Shown in pieces: positions 23,701 through 40,138 of a stretch of DNA of 64,000 nucleotides. Under the pieces are notes generated by a model. The model was not told the origin of the DNA. It searched no databases and saw nothing but the letters and a program-made list of their open reading frames with translations. The first letter of the stretch is position 1. Each line of letters starts with the position of its first letter. The DNA is taken from positions 744,001-808,000 of the forward strand of contig QPFY01000008.1 in the NCBI GenBank assembly GCA_003665825.1, in the 5' to 3' direction. A program made the position numbers and the translations under genes. The DNA comes from Microbotryum silenes-acaulis (taxonomy: Eukaryota > Basidiomycota > Microbotryomycetes > Microbotryales > Microbotryaceae).

Positions 23701-24848
23701 CCTCGTAATGTCGCTACCTCATGGCTACGATGGCCAAGGGCCGGAGCACTCCTCGGCCAGGATCGAACGATTCTTACAACTGTGCGACGACCATCCATTC
23801 TATTACCCCACTTCGGAGAAGCAAGCTCGCCAACATCAAGATTGCAACATGCAGCTAGTTTACCCCACGATCCCTGTATATATGCTTTCCGCACATCGTT
23901 TAAGGTCGTTCGTTATTTTGGGCTAACCTGCTGTTTTTGTCTACTTCGGCCATAGTCCAATATTTTCCACGCTTTGCGCCGCCAGATTCATCGTGACTAC
24001 CGCAAGCCGCTCATCGTTTTCTTCTCAAAGAACTTGCTGCGTCATCCCCAAGCCCGCTCCTCGCTTGAGGAGATGGGACCCGACACGCACTTTCAGCGGT
24101 ACATTCCCGAGCCGGAACCGGAAGGCTTTGGCACGGCGGAAGATGTACAGCGCCACATTGTACGTGTTTGAATGAGACGAATCCCATCTTCTCCCATTGC
24201 TTGCATATTTACCTTTGACTGCCACAGCTCTGCTCCGGTCAAATCTACTACGCTCTTTTGGCAGAGCGCGAAAAACGGGGCCTTCAAGCGATTGTGGCGA
24301 TTTCGCGTGTGGAGCAACTGTCTCCGCTTCCCTACGATCTTATTACGCCGCATTTGGATAGGTATCCCAATGCAGGTGAGTTGTTCACTGCTATGCCTTG
24401 GTGAAACCCACGCTGACAGTGATTTCATCGCCTCCCTCTGCAGTGCAATACTGGGTTCAAGAAGAAGTGAGTACTTCCTGGCGGTCAGGAATGTCCTTCG
24501 CTGCTGCTTGCTGATTAGATCTTGTGGGTTACTGCTTTGCTACGCGTGTAGCCGATCAACGGAGGAGCATGGCAGTACATGCAGCCTCGACTGGAGACTG
24601 CCATGCGTGAGACTGCGCATCATGCTTCAAAGCGAATGTGAGTGGATGGTGCACTTGTAAAGTCGGACCGCCCAATGATTGACTCTGCATATCTCTCATG
24701 GTGCAGCTATGTTGCCGGACGCGAGCCTGTCTCTTCGGTTGCAACTGGTTCCAAGAAGCAACATTTCTACGAGATTGAGCAATTCATGGAGCAAGCTTTC
24801 GACCTTTCGAAGCATGCGCAATCCCATGGATCGCAGAAGGCGCATTAA
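20751..24848 (+). CDS. KGD1: 2-oxoglutarate dehydrogenase E1, mitochondrial
   Basis: Thiamin-diphosphate E1 component that decarboxylates 2-oxoglutarate in the TCA cycle. Eleven exons: 20751-20987, 21162-21341, 21537-21786, 21887-23476, 23546-23586, 23660-23875, 23956-24159, 24228-24375, 24444-24466, 24552-24637 and 24707-24848, giving 1038 residues, the usual size. The first 40 residues are rich in Arg, Ser and Thr and poor in acids, as in a mitochondrial presequence. Key motifs: [57 protein letters not shown] with [10 protein letters not shown] (cofactor loop); [16 protein letters not shown]; and WEAQFGDF across an intron. Exons of 41 and 23 nt are needed to keep the family sequence. Most introns are 68-100 nt; the first two are 174 and 195. 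Confidence 0.96.
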
Positions 24849-25593
24849 TTGGTTTCCTTCTTGCTGGTCACAAATCGGAATACGACAGGGGCCATTATTG
24901 GTTAGGACCGTTTTAGTCTGATCATACATCAACATCTTCCAAGATAGGTTGCTTTGACAAGCACAGACTGCTTAAAGAAACGCATAAAGAAACTAGACAG
25001 ACCCTTCTGGAATGCAAAAGTTCTTTACAACTCAGCATCTCACCTGTTGTCTACTCCGGACTTGTCTTCTACCAGTGGGATCCCGTTAAATGAACGGGAG
25101 GATTGAACATTATACATGGTTTGAGGAGGGGTTCAAAGAAACAACAATACGAAGTACAAAGAAACCATTCTCCATTAGATTAAAATAAGCTGGTAACTGC
25201 TAGTCGCATTCCTCTCAAGTCGCACGCGTGGGATGAAGAGTTTGGTGCCCGCTCAATCTCCGGTCAAGATGACAGCTTAAATGACTCACAATCTTGCGTG
25301 CGAGACGACAAGGCGATTAATGTTGCGGGGCCTGTGTCTGGGTCGAGAGCGCCATTCGACCCCAAGTTTCGCCTGCCTTGACGACCTCGTCTGCGCTGCC
25401 TTACTCGACATAGTCGTCATCGAACTTCTCTGGCTGCGTGACGATGAGGTGATTGACCGTTGCTTTATGCGGAGCTAGGATCGCCTGGAGCAAGAACAGC
25501 TAAATTAGATCGTTGAGGAACCCCTTGTTCACGGTCCTTAGACCGGGGTAGATGAAGTCGATCACTGCAAACCTTCGGCGGTTCTTTGACCAT
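24849..25593. other. Intergenic region downstream of KGD1
   Basis: I see no gene or element that I can name in these 745 bp. They mark the end of the host gene island; the next recognisable item is a Helitron scrap. Confidence 0.5.
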
Positions 25594-25916
25594 CTAGAAG
25601 CAGCAGGTATTCAGGCACCTGCGAAACGAATAGGAGATAGTCTTAACGTCGGTTGGTCCGGTGAAAGAGAGGAGCCAGACGTACTGCGATTTTGTCGTAT
25701 GGGTGCATGTTGCCAGTTTCATCTCCACTTCTAGTAGACATTCCGCAAAGTCGCGCGTTTGAGCCAATTGAGCCTCGTCCATCGCATCTGAGCGTTCGAG
25801 CTGAGACGCAGGTCCTCGGTAAGTCGCAAGACACGAGCGTCGCGCCAGAACTCTGCCTTGATGAGGAATGCATCGACGTTCGACCGGGAGTTCCTTTGGG
25901 AACGACAAGAATTCAT
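25594..25916 (-). pseudogene. Helitron helicase scrap
   Basis: Two minus-strand frames resemble the C-terminal helicase exons of copy 2: DAFLIKAEFWRDARVLRLT corresponds to DACIMNADFWGEVEVLRLS, and QTRDFAECLLEV corresponds to the FADWLLGV stretch. They lie in different frames and the sequence between them is disturbed. It is more diverged than the copies at 1-11109, so it represents an older insertion. Confidence 0.65.
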
Positions 25917-26172
25917 TGGCGAGATTCCCCGGCAGATTGGAAACTTGTTAGCGTGCAGTCGTTCAGAACGCAGGCGAAAGTGTCCAGGACGCGGTCTGGA
26001 GGGACGGCCGCGGCGCAGCCGAGCGATCTGTTCTCTAGCGAATCTCAGCAGTCTGAATAGATGGATCTAACGATAGAGAAGTGGGAGAGAGGCGCAGGAG
26101 GGCGCGAGTCTGACAAGGTTCTAGCGCAAGGGAGCACCCAGAGGATCTCGAGCCTCACTGTTTTTTTATTTA

Positions 26173-26338
26173 CTAGGGCTCGGGGGGCGCTCCGCGCCCA
26201 CCTCCCTGCGTAAATGAAGGTTGTTGCGAGCTCCGCCCGCACCTCCAGGACCGTGGGGGGGGGGAAAGATCCGCGCGCGCGCGCACGGCTGAGAACCTTA
26301 TTTAAGTCGTGCATTCTTTTATGTAGATGTAGATTTGA
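26173..26338 (-). mobile_element. Mini-Helitron, about 166 bp
   Basis: The 3' terminus is CTAG at 26173-26176, with A before it on the plus strand and a hairpin GGGCGC-TCC-GCGCCC just inside. The other end resembles the 5' end of copy 1 (TTATGTAGA, GTAGAT, then GA|T at 26337-26338, equal to A|TC on the minus strand). Nothing codes between them. The hairpin and CTAG are strong; the exact 5' end is a best fit. Confidence 0.6.
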
Positions 26339-26477
26339 TAGATTTCAATAACAGTATAATTATTACCCTAACTAGTAAAAAAAAAGTGTCGATCCGCGAC
26401 CCATGTACCTAAAATCGCTGTTTTTGACTGTGTTGCGGCCCGGAGGGCCGCCTGTGTCCGGGCCGCCTGTGGTGAAT

Positions 26478-26552
26478 GTGGCGCCGCGCGCAAGTAAAGC
26501 TTAGGCCGCTGAGGTTGGCTTGAGTTGTCGTGAGGCATAAGCGGAGCGGCGC
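26478..26552. repeat. 75-bp direct repeat, left copy
   Basis: Identical to 27879-27953 except one base (A at 26537, G at 27938). On the minus strand it encodes the last residues of the gag ORF plus its stop, then 20 bases of 3' sequence. Its ends are GC-rich (GTGGCGCCGCGCGC and GCGGAGCGGCGC). Confidence 0.85.
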
Positions 26553-27532
26553 CTTACACTCACCCCTTGTCCGGCTTGTGATGCAAACAATTGTTCGTCA
26601 TCGTCTTCTGAATCGCTTGAGATGCCTACAAAGGCGGTTGAATCGCGGGTGTCCTCATACACTCGGATTGCTGCAACCATTCTCGGCCCTGGTGTTGGTC
26701 GTGAGGCAGAGGGTGTCGGCGTCGGCGATGTGGTGTTCAGCTTGTGCGGACAGTTTGTTGCAATGTGTCCATGAGCATTACACAGGAAGCAGCACCCTTC
26801 AAGCAGTGCCTTCTCCTTGGTTGCTGCGCGGTCAAAAACGGGTGTTCGAGTGCCCGCAGAATGTGGTGCGGCCTCGCCTTGGTTTTGGCGGACTTGGTCG
26901 TTTCGCCAATTCATACGTCGGGCCCCCGTCGTCATCCGCTCAAGGGTGATGGCTTCCCACATTGTCTGAAGGTATGTGACAAGCCCGTTGACTGTGAACT
27001 TGGAGAGCGCAAACGATGGGGAGGCGGTTGCGCGGAGGTACAGGAGCTCGTCGCATCGGTGCAGGAGTTGACACTTGAAAAGTTCGTCAGAGATGGCCGG
27101 TGTACCGTCGACGGACCCTGCTTGGCTGCATTCTTGTGTCAATGTCGCAACAAAATCGCTGAAGCGGCCGCTCTGGTGTGCGTTGAAAAAGGCATGTTCG
27201 GCGGCCAGCCCGGTCTTCTCGTTGACGAATCGGGCCTTGACCTCGTGTGCGAAGTCGGCCCAGGACTTGAGCGCCTTTAGCTTGTCACGACAATCGATGT
27301 ACCAGTCCGCCCCTTCGCCCTCCATCTTGCTGCCAGCCTCACGGATGAGGTGCACTGGGGCAATCGTTCCGCCATAGTTCCATTCTGCCGACTCCTTCGC
27401 GTCTTCGCAACCTGCCAGCCAGCGCGTCACGTCCCTCGACTTGAAATCCGCCTTCAGTGACGGCATGTCAAGTTTGACTCGTCGTGCCGTACTCTCCGTG
27501 TGCGGTGGTGTATCTCGATTCTCGTTCGACAT
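26501..27532 (-). CDS. Gag-like protein with CCHC knuckle, no pol attached
   Basis: An intact 343-residue frame. Residues 60-200 look like a retrotransposon capsid (WADFAHEVKARF; FSDFVATLTQECSQAG). A zinc knuckle CCFLCNAHGHIATNC follows near residue 250, then an acidic Ser/Asp stretch (SSDSEDDDEQ). No protease, reverse transcriptase or integrase follows on either side. The C-terminus is encoded inside the left 75-bp direct repeat, and the second copy of that repeat sits about 350 bp upstream of the ATG. It could be a gag-only LTR element (TR-GAG type), a domesticated gag, or a Ty3-like remnant. Role unknown. Confidence 0.7.
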   Translation of the reverse strand: MSNENRDTPPHTESTARRVKLDMPSLKADFKSRDVTRWLAGCEDAKESAEWNYGGTIAPVHLIREAGSKMEGEGADWYIDCRDKLKALKSWADFAHEVKARFVNEKTGLAAEHAFFNAHQSGRFSDFVATLTQECSQAGSVDGTPAISDELFKCQLLHRCDELLYLRATASPSFALSKFTVNGLVTYLQTMWEAITLERMTTGARRMNWRNDQVRQNQGEAAPHSAGTRTPVFDRAATKEKALLEGCCFLCNAHGHIATNCPHKLNTTSPTPTPSASRPTPGPRMVAAIRVYEDTRDSTAFVGISSDSEDDDEQLFASQAGQGVSVRRRSAYASRQLKPTSAA

Positions 27533-27878
27533 CTCTGTGATCTGATCTTCTTCGGTTCGCGGTTCGACTCGTTGTTCTGGGGCGGGGCGCGTGTTCGTGT
27601 TCTGGTTCTGTATCGGTCTCGGTGTCTTGTCTGGTCTAATTCGTGTTCGTGTTCGTTTTTTCCCTCGCAGCGGCTGAGCGGGTCTGCACCATGCGTTGCC
27701 GGGGCGGTTGCGAAGGTCGGGGTTTAACGTCTGGTGAGGACGGAGTCGTCAAAAAAAAAGTGAAAGGCACGAGATTGCTCTCAAGCCTCACTGATTCCGA
27801 ATCCAAACAGAAAGGATCAAACGGTGTAATTCGCAGGCAAAGAAAGACTACCAAAAGGACTAAGGTCAAGAGGTGCCC

Positions 27879-27953
27879 GTGGCGCCGCGCGCAAGTAAAG
27901 CTTAGGCCGCTGAGGTTGGCTTGAGTTGTCGTGAGGCGTAAGCGGAGCGGCGC
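27879..27953. repeat. 75-bp direct repeat, right copy
   Basis: Second copy of the repeat that ends the gag ORF. It lies upstream of the gag ATG and still encodes the same C-terminal residues in a dead context. The flanks (TGAAT left of the pair, AGGAC right) show no target duplication. Confidence 0.85.
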
Positions 27954-28627
27954 AGGACCCGGGTAAGCTCAGCCCAACGTGCGTCTCGAAAATGTACAAA
28001 TTGGACCCTCTGAACCCCGAACTGCAACTCAGAAGAGGTACAAATCGAAAAATTTGGCATTCCAGATCATCAATGTACGTCCAGGATGTGGTACAAATCA
28101 ATGTACCTGGACCTCGCACCTCCCCCAGCCCACCCCTGCTCGGCCATCGGCCGGGCGCGTATGAGTTGCGCGTACGCCATTTAATGGTCCATTAGTTCGC
28201 GCGCGCCAATTGTAATGCGCTTCAAGCGCACCAAGACTCGATCCGCAAGAATACAGAAAGGCGCTGGAAGTGGGCAAAATGCCATTAGACGCCCCGGATA
28301 GCCCCTGACCATCCTCACCTTGTGCCAGGTCACGATCATCCTACCTGCGCACTTCCGTGTGTGCCCTTGTTGAGGAACAAGAGGACAACATGTCATCTAT
28401 AACAGTCACTCCAGAGTCACAAATTCACCTGTCCCTAGACGACGTGCTCGAGATCCCGCATTATTTGACAAAAGTCACAATTTTCGAGAATTGGTGGTAT
28501 CATGCCTCCGGCTAAGCCTTCTTGAACAGGGGTTTAGCCTTGTGCAAAGTCAGAGCCACTGGATCTATGCAGCCCTACATTCACAGAATCACAAAAACGG
28601 GACCCTAAAGTGTGAGCCCCAACCACC
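27954..28627. other. Unassigned region between gag element and solo LTR
   Basis: I see no gene or recognisable element in these 674 bp. Confidence 0.4.
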
Positions 28628-28855
28628 TGTTGAATTCCATACACTCTTGCTTAGGTCGATCTCCAACCCGCGCCCAGTCTGGCCAGCCGCGCGCCGCTTG
28701 GACCACTTTTGGACTTAGAGATATTTCGCGCACTTGCACCGCGAGCCTCTTTAGTCTTCCCCCTAACACTCGTACTGTGTCTCGTGTACTTACTGGTTGC
28801 CGATCCAGTCCCCTCTCGAGACATACAACTGTCATGGTCACCAAATTGTTCAACA
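28628..28855 (+). mobile_element. Solo LTR of the Copia-3 family
   Basis: It reads TGTTGAATTCC to TTCAACA, about 228 bp, and matches the Copia-3 LTR at 62139-62367 (inverted) over nearly its length. I see no 5-bp target duplication, primer site or purine tract beside it, so it is a decayed solo or partial LTR. The right end is less certain, because similarity fades after about 28826. Confidence 0.7.
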
Positions 28856-29817
28856 TCCTTCAAGTACTCCACCTGCCGGTCATTCTTCTTCGATCTTCAC
28901 CCATCGCTCCCGCGCGCCTTTCTTCCTGCACGCGCCGCCAAGACTTTACGCTCGGACCTCCAAGGCGCCTCGGATCAAAGGGACGATTCCCCTTCAACGC
29001 GACCTCCGGTCTTCCCATCGGCATTGGCACCACCTCATCTTCGAACCCCGTTGTAGTCCTTACATTGGGCTCCCCTCATCCGGCATACACTACACTGCCT
29101 CAGCCACTTCTCGACAAAGGAATGGCTCTCCAATAGGCACAGCCTTTGTTGCGCACGGTACAGCCTTCGGGCAATGGATTTTCCTCTGGTTGTGGTAAAT
29201 TCTCTCTCTCTCTTCTTCTTCTTCAGTTGTAATATTCGATCAACAGTGTTCCTACACCTTGTCCGAATCCGATCCTTCCGACGCTCCTCTCGCGCCCTCG
29301 CTTCCGAACCGACCTCCTCGTGATCACCTCCTATCGTCTCACGCACCAGGCATACAAGTGCTATTGATGTTATACCTTTCACGGTGTGACGTTGGATCTT
29401 TGTTACCTCTACTCCTATCATTGTCTCTTCCTCTTCGGACTTGACCCTGACATAATATTACAACTCAACCCTTGTCTGCCTTCGTGCACACTCCGTCTAG
29501 ACGCCCTCAACTTTCACGTCGACCTTCAACTTCCACGTTGTGAGATTGACAACCTCCTATGTTTCCTTCTCGCATCATGTCTCCTTTTCTCCGTCTTGTC
29601 TTACCTCCATTTTGACCTGCCTTTCCACACCTTAGCTCTCTCCCTTTTTCTGGCCTGGGTCCGTGCGCCTGACAGAGGCGGCTGGCCCAGCCGCGCGCTT
29701 GCCCGAGCCAACTGGCTCCGCGCTTCTCTCTCTCCTGCTCAAGCAACTTCTTGGTCTGGTCTCCTTGGTCCGTCGATCAGAGCCTTACCACCGCTTGAGC
29801 AGGCGTCACATCTTCAT
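28856..29817. other. Unassigned region, probably including the Copia-1 5' LTR
   Basis: C/T-rich DNA with no protein I recognise. Copia-1's primer site starts at 29818, so its 5' LTR should end at 29817. I cannot place the LTR start because its partner is missing. Confidence 0.4.
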
Positions 29818-32803
29818 AGGTTATAAGCCCAACACACTACCAGCGCGGCCACCTTCGTGTCCGCCCCGCCTCGCATTTCGCACGGCCCAGCATGCCTGCG
29901 ACCGACGCCGATAAATCCATCAGCACCGCCACGACGCTCGCGGTCCCCCCTCTGCGCCCACCCACGCAAGTGGCCGCCTTCGCAACCTCCGACCTGCTTC
30001 GCGACGCCAGCGGCTACCAGGACTGGGTCCTTACGCTGTGCTCCCGCCTGCCGTCCGACGTCCTCGAATATCTCAAGTCGGGCGTGCCCCATGAGTCTTG
30101 GCCCGCTATGGGATCACTACGCTCGCGCATCCATCTGCGCCGCTGTCGACCCGCGCACGGTTCTCCTGGGTCTCTCACGCTACTTCGGCGACGCTCGCAG
30201 TGGTCACAAGATTTGGGACGCTCTGCGCACGCGCTACGGTGCCGTCTCCGCTGTGGATCTCCTTCCTGTCATCGCTCGGCTCTTCAGCCCTGAGCCCATG
30301 CCCAACACCCCCGACTCGTTCCTTCAGTTGCGCGACCGATTTGAGAATGCCTCGCGCCTCCTGGACGACTCCAACGCCACCATGGACTCCCTTCTTACGT
30401 CGCACTTGCTCGCCCGGATCCCGTCATCCCTCTCCGCATGGCGCACGACTTTTGTCAATGCGCAGGGCACCTCCAGCACGCTGCCCGCCGCAACCGAGAT
30501 CCTTGACCGCATCTACCGCGAGATCAAGGCTCGATCCGTCGACACCCCGGCTGTCGCCGTCGCTACTCCCCAGCGGCGCAGCCCTCCCGGGTCGTGCCCG
30601 AACCCAACCTGCCACCAATTGCACTGGCTCAACGATTGCCCCGACACTGCGTGGGCCGCCAACGGTGGATCCAAGAAGGGCTCCCAGCTCGCCGCCTCCC
30701 CAGCCATCGTCGAAACACCTGAGCCCACAACGTTCACAACGTGCCTCTTGGCCACTCCCTCGCCATTTGCCAAGTCCGCGTGGCTCCTCGACTCTGGCGC
30801 AAATCATCATATGGCCAACAACCGCGCCCTCTTCTCGACGCTACGCTTGTTTGCCGGCCCTAGTGTAGCCGGTGTCGCGGGCTCCCTCCCTTCCACCGGC
30901 TGGATTGCCTTGGGTTCCGCGTCTCCTTTGGCTCCGGTTGTGCTGATATCAGTAACCCATCCGGGACCATTGTTGCCACCGCTCAAGCCGTTGCAAACGA
31001 CCTGTACGCCTTGAACGTCGCACCAGCACTCTGTACGCCCAATGCCCTCCTTGCCACCCCTGCCAGAGTGTCCTTGCTGACTCTGCACCGCCGCCTTGCG
31101 CACTTACCCATTGCGCAAATCAAGAACATCGTGCAGAATGGCTTGGTCACTGGGGTGGATTGGGTGGATTCGGACGAGGAGTTCAGGGCTTTTGATTGCA
31201 ATGCTTGTCTCGCTTCAAAAGCACACAACCCTACCCTTTGCGCGTTCCAAGTCCGTTGCTTCTGGCCGCCTGGACCTCATTCATGTTGATGTTGCCCAGA
31301 TGCCTCGGCCCAGTTTCAGCGGAAATTGCTACATGCTTGTGATTGTTGACGACTACTCTCGTAAACACTGGTGCATTCCCCTCAGTCACAAAAGCGACGT
31401 CTTCTATTGCCTCCGTGACTGGATCCTCAAAGTCGAGAACGCCACAGGCGATTGGGTAAAAACCGTTCGCTCTGACAACGGCGGGGAGTTCACTCTGCGC
31501 AGCTTCGTCGAATTCTGTTTGAGCAAGGGCATCCGTTGCGAACTCACAATTCCTTACACACCTCAACAAAACGGACGTGTCGAGCGCACCAATTGCACCA
31601 TCAAAGAGGGTATCCTTGCATTGCTCTATTCGGCTGGCGCTGATACATGCCTCTGGGCCGAGGCCGCCAAGTACTTTGTGCACTGCAAAAACTTAATGCC
31701 CCATGCGGGTATTCACGGCGAAATCCCCGACACTCGCTGGCATGGTGTTGCGCCGGACGTCTCCTCACTGCGCGCCTTCGGCTGCCGCGCTTGGCACTGC
31801 CTTCCCTCGGTAAAGCGTACCGCCCTCGATCCCAAGGCTGTGCCCCTCATGTTTGTTGGCCTTGACAACCACGCCAAAGCTTACCGCCTCTTCGATCCGG
31901 CTACGCGCAAAATTCTCCTCAGCTGCAATGTCGTCTTTCATGAATCCGAGTTCCCGGCCCTCCAGCCCATCGCCAACACTCGCACTGGCCCCACTCCACT
32001 TCCCGTGGCTCTCGAACCCTAGCCTGACCAGGTAGACCACTCTGAGCCTTTGCTTGTTGCTTCCCCTCGCTCCCCGGCGCCTCGCGCCGAACACCCTGGA
32101 CCTGAGCCCGCTGCCCCTGACCAAGGCCTGCGCCGTCCCTCCCCGGCCCGTGACGTCCCTGACCAGGACTCACGCGCGCCCCCCGCCTCTGACCAAGGTT
32201 CCCCCGTAGACCATGCTGGTGACCTCCCTGACCAGGACTCACCAGCTTCCTGCGCCTCTGACCAAGGCAGCTCCGACTCGGCCATCACCACGCGTTGTGG
32301 CTTCAGCCCTGTTACCTGCGCCACTCCCCACTTGATCCGACTCCCTGGACCCAATTGACCTCTTGTCGCGCCCAGGCGATGTTGCTTCGCTCTGCCTTGC
32401 GCAGGATTTCACTGACGATGTGGATGACGCGCTCCACTTGCCTCCGGCCATTGCCTACCTCGCCTCTGGCGCCGCCACTCTGCTCGAAACCTCGCCCGCT
32501 GACCCGATGGAACTGATTGCACCCGCCCGGGACCCACCCCACTGGCGCGCTGCAATGGCAACTCCTTCGCTGCCCGGGACAAATTTGACTCGCTCTCCAG
32601 TGATTTTTCGGCATTCATGCCAATTGATGAGTCCCTTGTGCCTGCAGACTCCAAGGTCCTCAGCTCGCGCTTTGTCTTCCGCACCAAACGCAACCAACAC
32701 GGCCAAATCAAGTCTTACGAGGGCCGCCTTGTTGCCCGTGGCCACTCCCAGCGATTAGGCATTGACTTCGACGAAACTTTCGCACCTGTTGCCAAGTTCA
32801 CCT

Positions 32804-32950
32804 AGTTGGTGTGTTGGGAATGAGGGTTAGGAATGGCGCGTTCATTGGTAATCTGTTTAGAAGCGCTCGTCTGTTTAGTGAAGCCTGGCGATGCGCACCA
32901 ACCGTTGTCTTCTCTCCACGGTTGGATTACACGCTCGTCAGTCTCTTATT
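32804..32950 (+). repeat. Copia-2 5' LTR
   Basis: Begins AGTTGGTGTGTTGGG just after the CACCT target copy and ends TCTCTTATT just before the primer site. It matches the 3' LTR closely apart from the 68-bp duplication there. Confidence 0.88.
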
Positions 32951-33015
32951 TGGTAGCGTCTGTATTGCTGCAAGGCACAGATTTGCACGCAGAAAAGACG
33001 CAGCGCATATCCAAG

Positions 33016-37756
<4,741 letters not shown>

Positions 37757-38522
37757 CACCTCCGTTCGCGCACTCCTGGCCCTTGCGGCTGCTCATGGGT
37801 ACCACGTCCACCAGGCTGATATCGACAAGGCCTACCTCCACGGCAAACTGGACAAGCCCCTTTACATTTGTGTGCCCGACAGGATTTACATGCCAGGCAA
37901 GGTCCTCCAGCTGCACCGGTCCCTCTATGGCTTGCGCCAGGCTGGACATCTGGAACGATGAGATTGACTCTGCCTTGTTGGCACTTGGCTACGTCGCCAC
38001 CGAGTCCGACCACTGCGTCTACATCCGCACTGCCGGTGATGGGCGCCACTACATTGCGCTCTATGTTGACGACTTGCTCATGATCAGCCCTTCTCTCCCA
38101 GAGATTGAGCGTACTCTCCAGGGTGTTGAGCAGCGCTACGGGGTCAAACAACTTGGTGAGGTGGAATATGTCCTTGGCATCCAGATTCGGCGTTCCGACG
38201 ATGGCTCCATCTCCCTCAGCCAGGAGCAATACCTCAAGGATGTCCTCGCTCGCTTTGGTATGTCCGATGCCCACCCTGTCGCCACACCCATGCAGGCCAA
38301 TCTCCGCCTGGAAGTTGAGCTCCAGCCCACCCCGTTCCCGGATCGCACTCGGTATCTGCAGGCCATTGGCTCCCTCATGTACGCGTCCACTGGTACCCGC
38401 CCCAACCTGGCCTACACCATTGGCTACTTGGCTCGCTTCTCTCAGTCACCATCTGCTGCTGCCTGGGGTGCTGTCAAGCACACCTTCCGCTACCTTGCTG
38501 GCACTCTGTCCCACGGTCTACG

Positions 38523-38627
38523 TGTAAGGCCCGTGCACCTGGGCCTTAGAAGGAGGGGGGGCGCGCGCCTGGGCACTCTTAGTCTCTCCTCAGCGACTAA
38601 TGTAGAGTGTCCAGTGTCAATCCTACA
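38523..38627 (+). repeat. Short TGTAAGG...CCTACA segment, possible LTR remnant
   Basis: 105 bp between Copia-1 and the LINE, with TGTA and TACA ends. It opens with an 8-bp inverted repeat, TAAGGCCC and GGGCCTTA (38525-38548). A very similar hairpin closes the LTR at 50796. No target duplication is visible. Confidence 0.4.
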
Positions 38628-39292
38628 TACTTTGGTCCTGTGATCTTATCGTTGTCGCTCTGGTGTGCACTCCTACGGGACATCCCAGACAGAAGAAGAG
38701 AGAGGATCGCCCTGGCCAAGACCGCACAGGAGTCGTACCGCCTCGGTGAGGAAGCCGTTGACAATGTACCGCGCTGTGGACGTCTCGCCGTTGTAGAGCA
38801 TCCGCAAGACGCGCTGGAAAGATTCCGGCGCGCCGAGAGCCTCAAACACCACAAAGACCCAATCTTGCTCGACCATGTTGTAAGCCGAGCTCTGATCCAG
38901 GGAGAGGAGCACTGCTGTTGGGAACTCTGCACCACGACCCCTAATCTTGTCGATCAGGAGCCTCAGATGCAAAGCCGCGTCCGCTGGTCTTTGCCCCTTG
39001 ATGAACCCATGCTGTCCGGCCGGAAGAACATCGGGGAGGATCCGGTTCAGACGAGCCACGTAGACCTTGGTGAAGATCTTGTAGTCGCATTCCCGCAAGG
39101 TGATCGGACGATACAATTTGAGGTCGCACCGCGCTGCACCAGGTTTGTTGTGTTTGAACAAGAGGCGCACATTCGCCTGGCTCTGTTGTGGAGTAAGGGA
39201 GCCTCGAGTAATCAGCTCGTTGTAGGCTCGAGTCAAGAGAGGGGCCCAAAGCAAGGGGCAGGCTCGATACATCTCATAGGGGACCCCTGAAG
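38628..39292 (-). pseudogene. LINE ORF2 fragment, reverse transcriptase core
   Basis: The minus strand encodes a non-LTR reverse transcriptase: [65 protein letters not shown] (catalytic Asp region) and [10 protein letters not shown]. The catalytic YxDD part is absent, since the reading stops near 38681 and the element is cut at about 38628. The upstream half is at 50343-50795. The two are separated by a solo LTR whose 5-bp duplication TGAAG sits on both sides. Joining them gives an unbroken family sequence, PGPS then GVPYEMYRA. Confidence 0.88.
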
Positions 39293-39554
39293 TGTTGAAT
39301 TTCATTCTACTACAATCCTTCGAACACTTCAACCTTGCGCCGCAACTTACCCGGCCCGCCCATTTTCTTGCCTCGAGCGCCTTTCGCCTCGGCGCCTTTT
39401 TCGCCACCGCGCGCCTTCGCCTCGGCGCCTTCGCCCTCGCTGCCAAGCCGCCCCCCCAGTCTTTCGCCTCGGGCGCCTTTCGCCTTTGCGGCTAAGCCGC
39501 CCCCTTGTCTCCGACTTCCGCGCCAGCCTGCTCAACTCACGCTTGCGCGCCGCC

Positions 39555-39739
39555 TGTGAGGAATCCACTCTCCGCTCGGGTCAGGACTTAGGCGCGCGGA
39601 GCGAGCCGGGCGCATCGGCTCAGCCCCGAGGCTCCCTGGCTGAGGACTTGGGGCGCGCGGCTCCCTTACTGTATGTTGAAATGACATTCATCACTCTTGG
39701 CTATAACTACATCGCTGACGTAGTAGAGTTGATCGAATA
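39555..39739 (+). repeat. Copia A 5' LTR
   Basis: TGTGAGGAATCC to GATCGAATA, with a single 39-bp GACTTAGGCGCG-type unit. The family's other LTRs have two or three. Confidence 0.9.
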
Positions 39740-40138
39740 GGTTATAAGCCCACGAGCTACCAGCCCCGCCGCTTGCATTTTTCCCTCGAGCCCAGCCACT
39801 CGAGCCGCCCCAGCCCATCGCACCATCGCAGCATGGACAGCTTCCCCGCCCCGCCTTCGCCTCCCAGGGACACCAGCTCCCCTGACCCTTCGATCAGCGT
39901 GCAAATCGCCACGCTACAGGCACAGCTTGCCGCTCTACAGGCCTCACAGCCCCCTGTCGCCGCCGCCGCCGCAACCCCGCCCGTCACAGCCACGCAGGCA
40001 AACACCGCCACCGCATCAAAAGTCGTGTTCCCCAAGCACGCTCGTCTTGACGGGCCTAAGTCGTTTACGAACTGGTTACGTCAACTCCGTCTCGCGCTTC
40101 CAAATCAAGTCCGTGGTTACGTTCTTGACGGTGTCATT

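Noticed and set aside
26376..26384. ACTAGT as another Helitron 3' end
   Set aside because: No hairpin lies at the required distance on either strand.
26434..26450. GCGGCCC-GGA-GGGCCGC hairpin as a plus-strand Helitron terminus
   Set aside because: The stem and loop resemble Helitron ends but no CTAG or CTRR follows within the usual distance.
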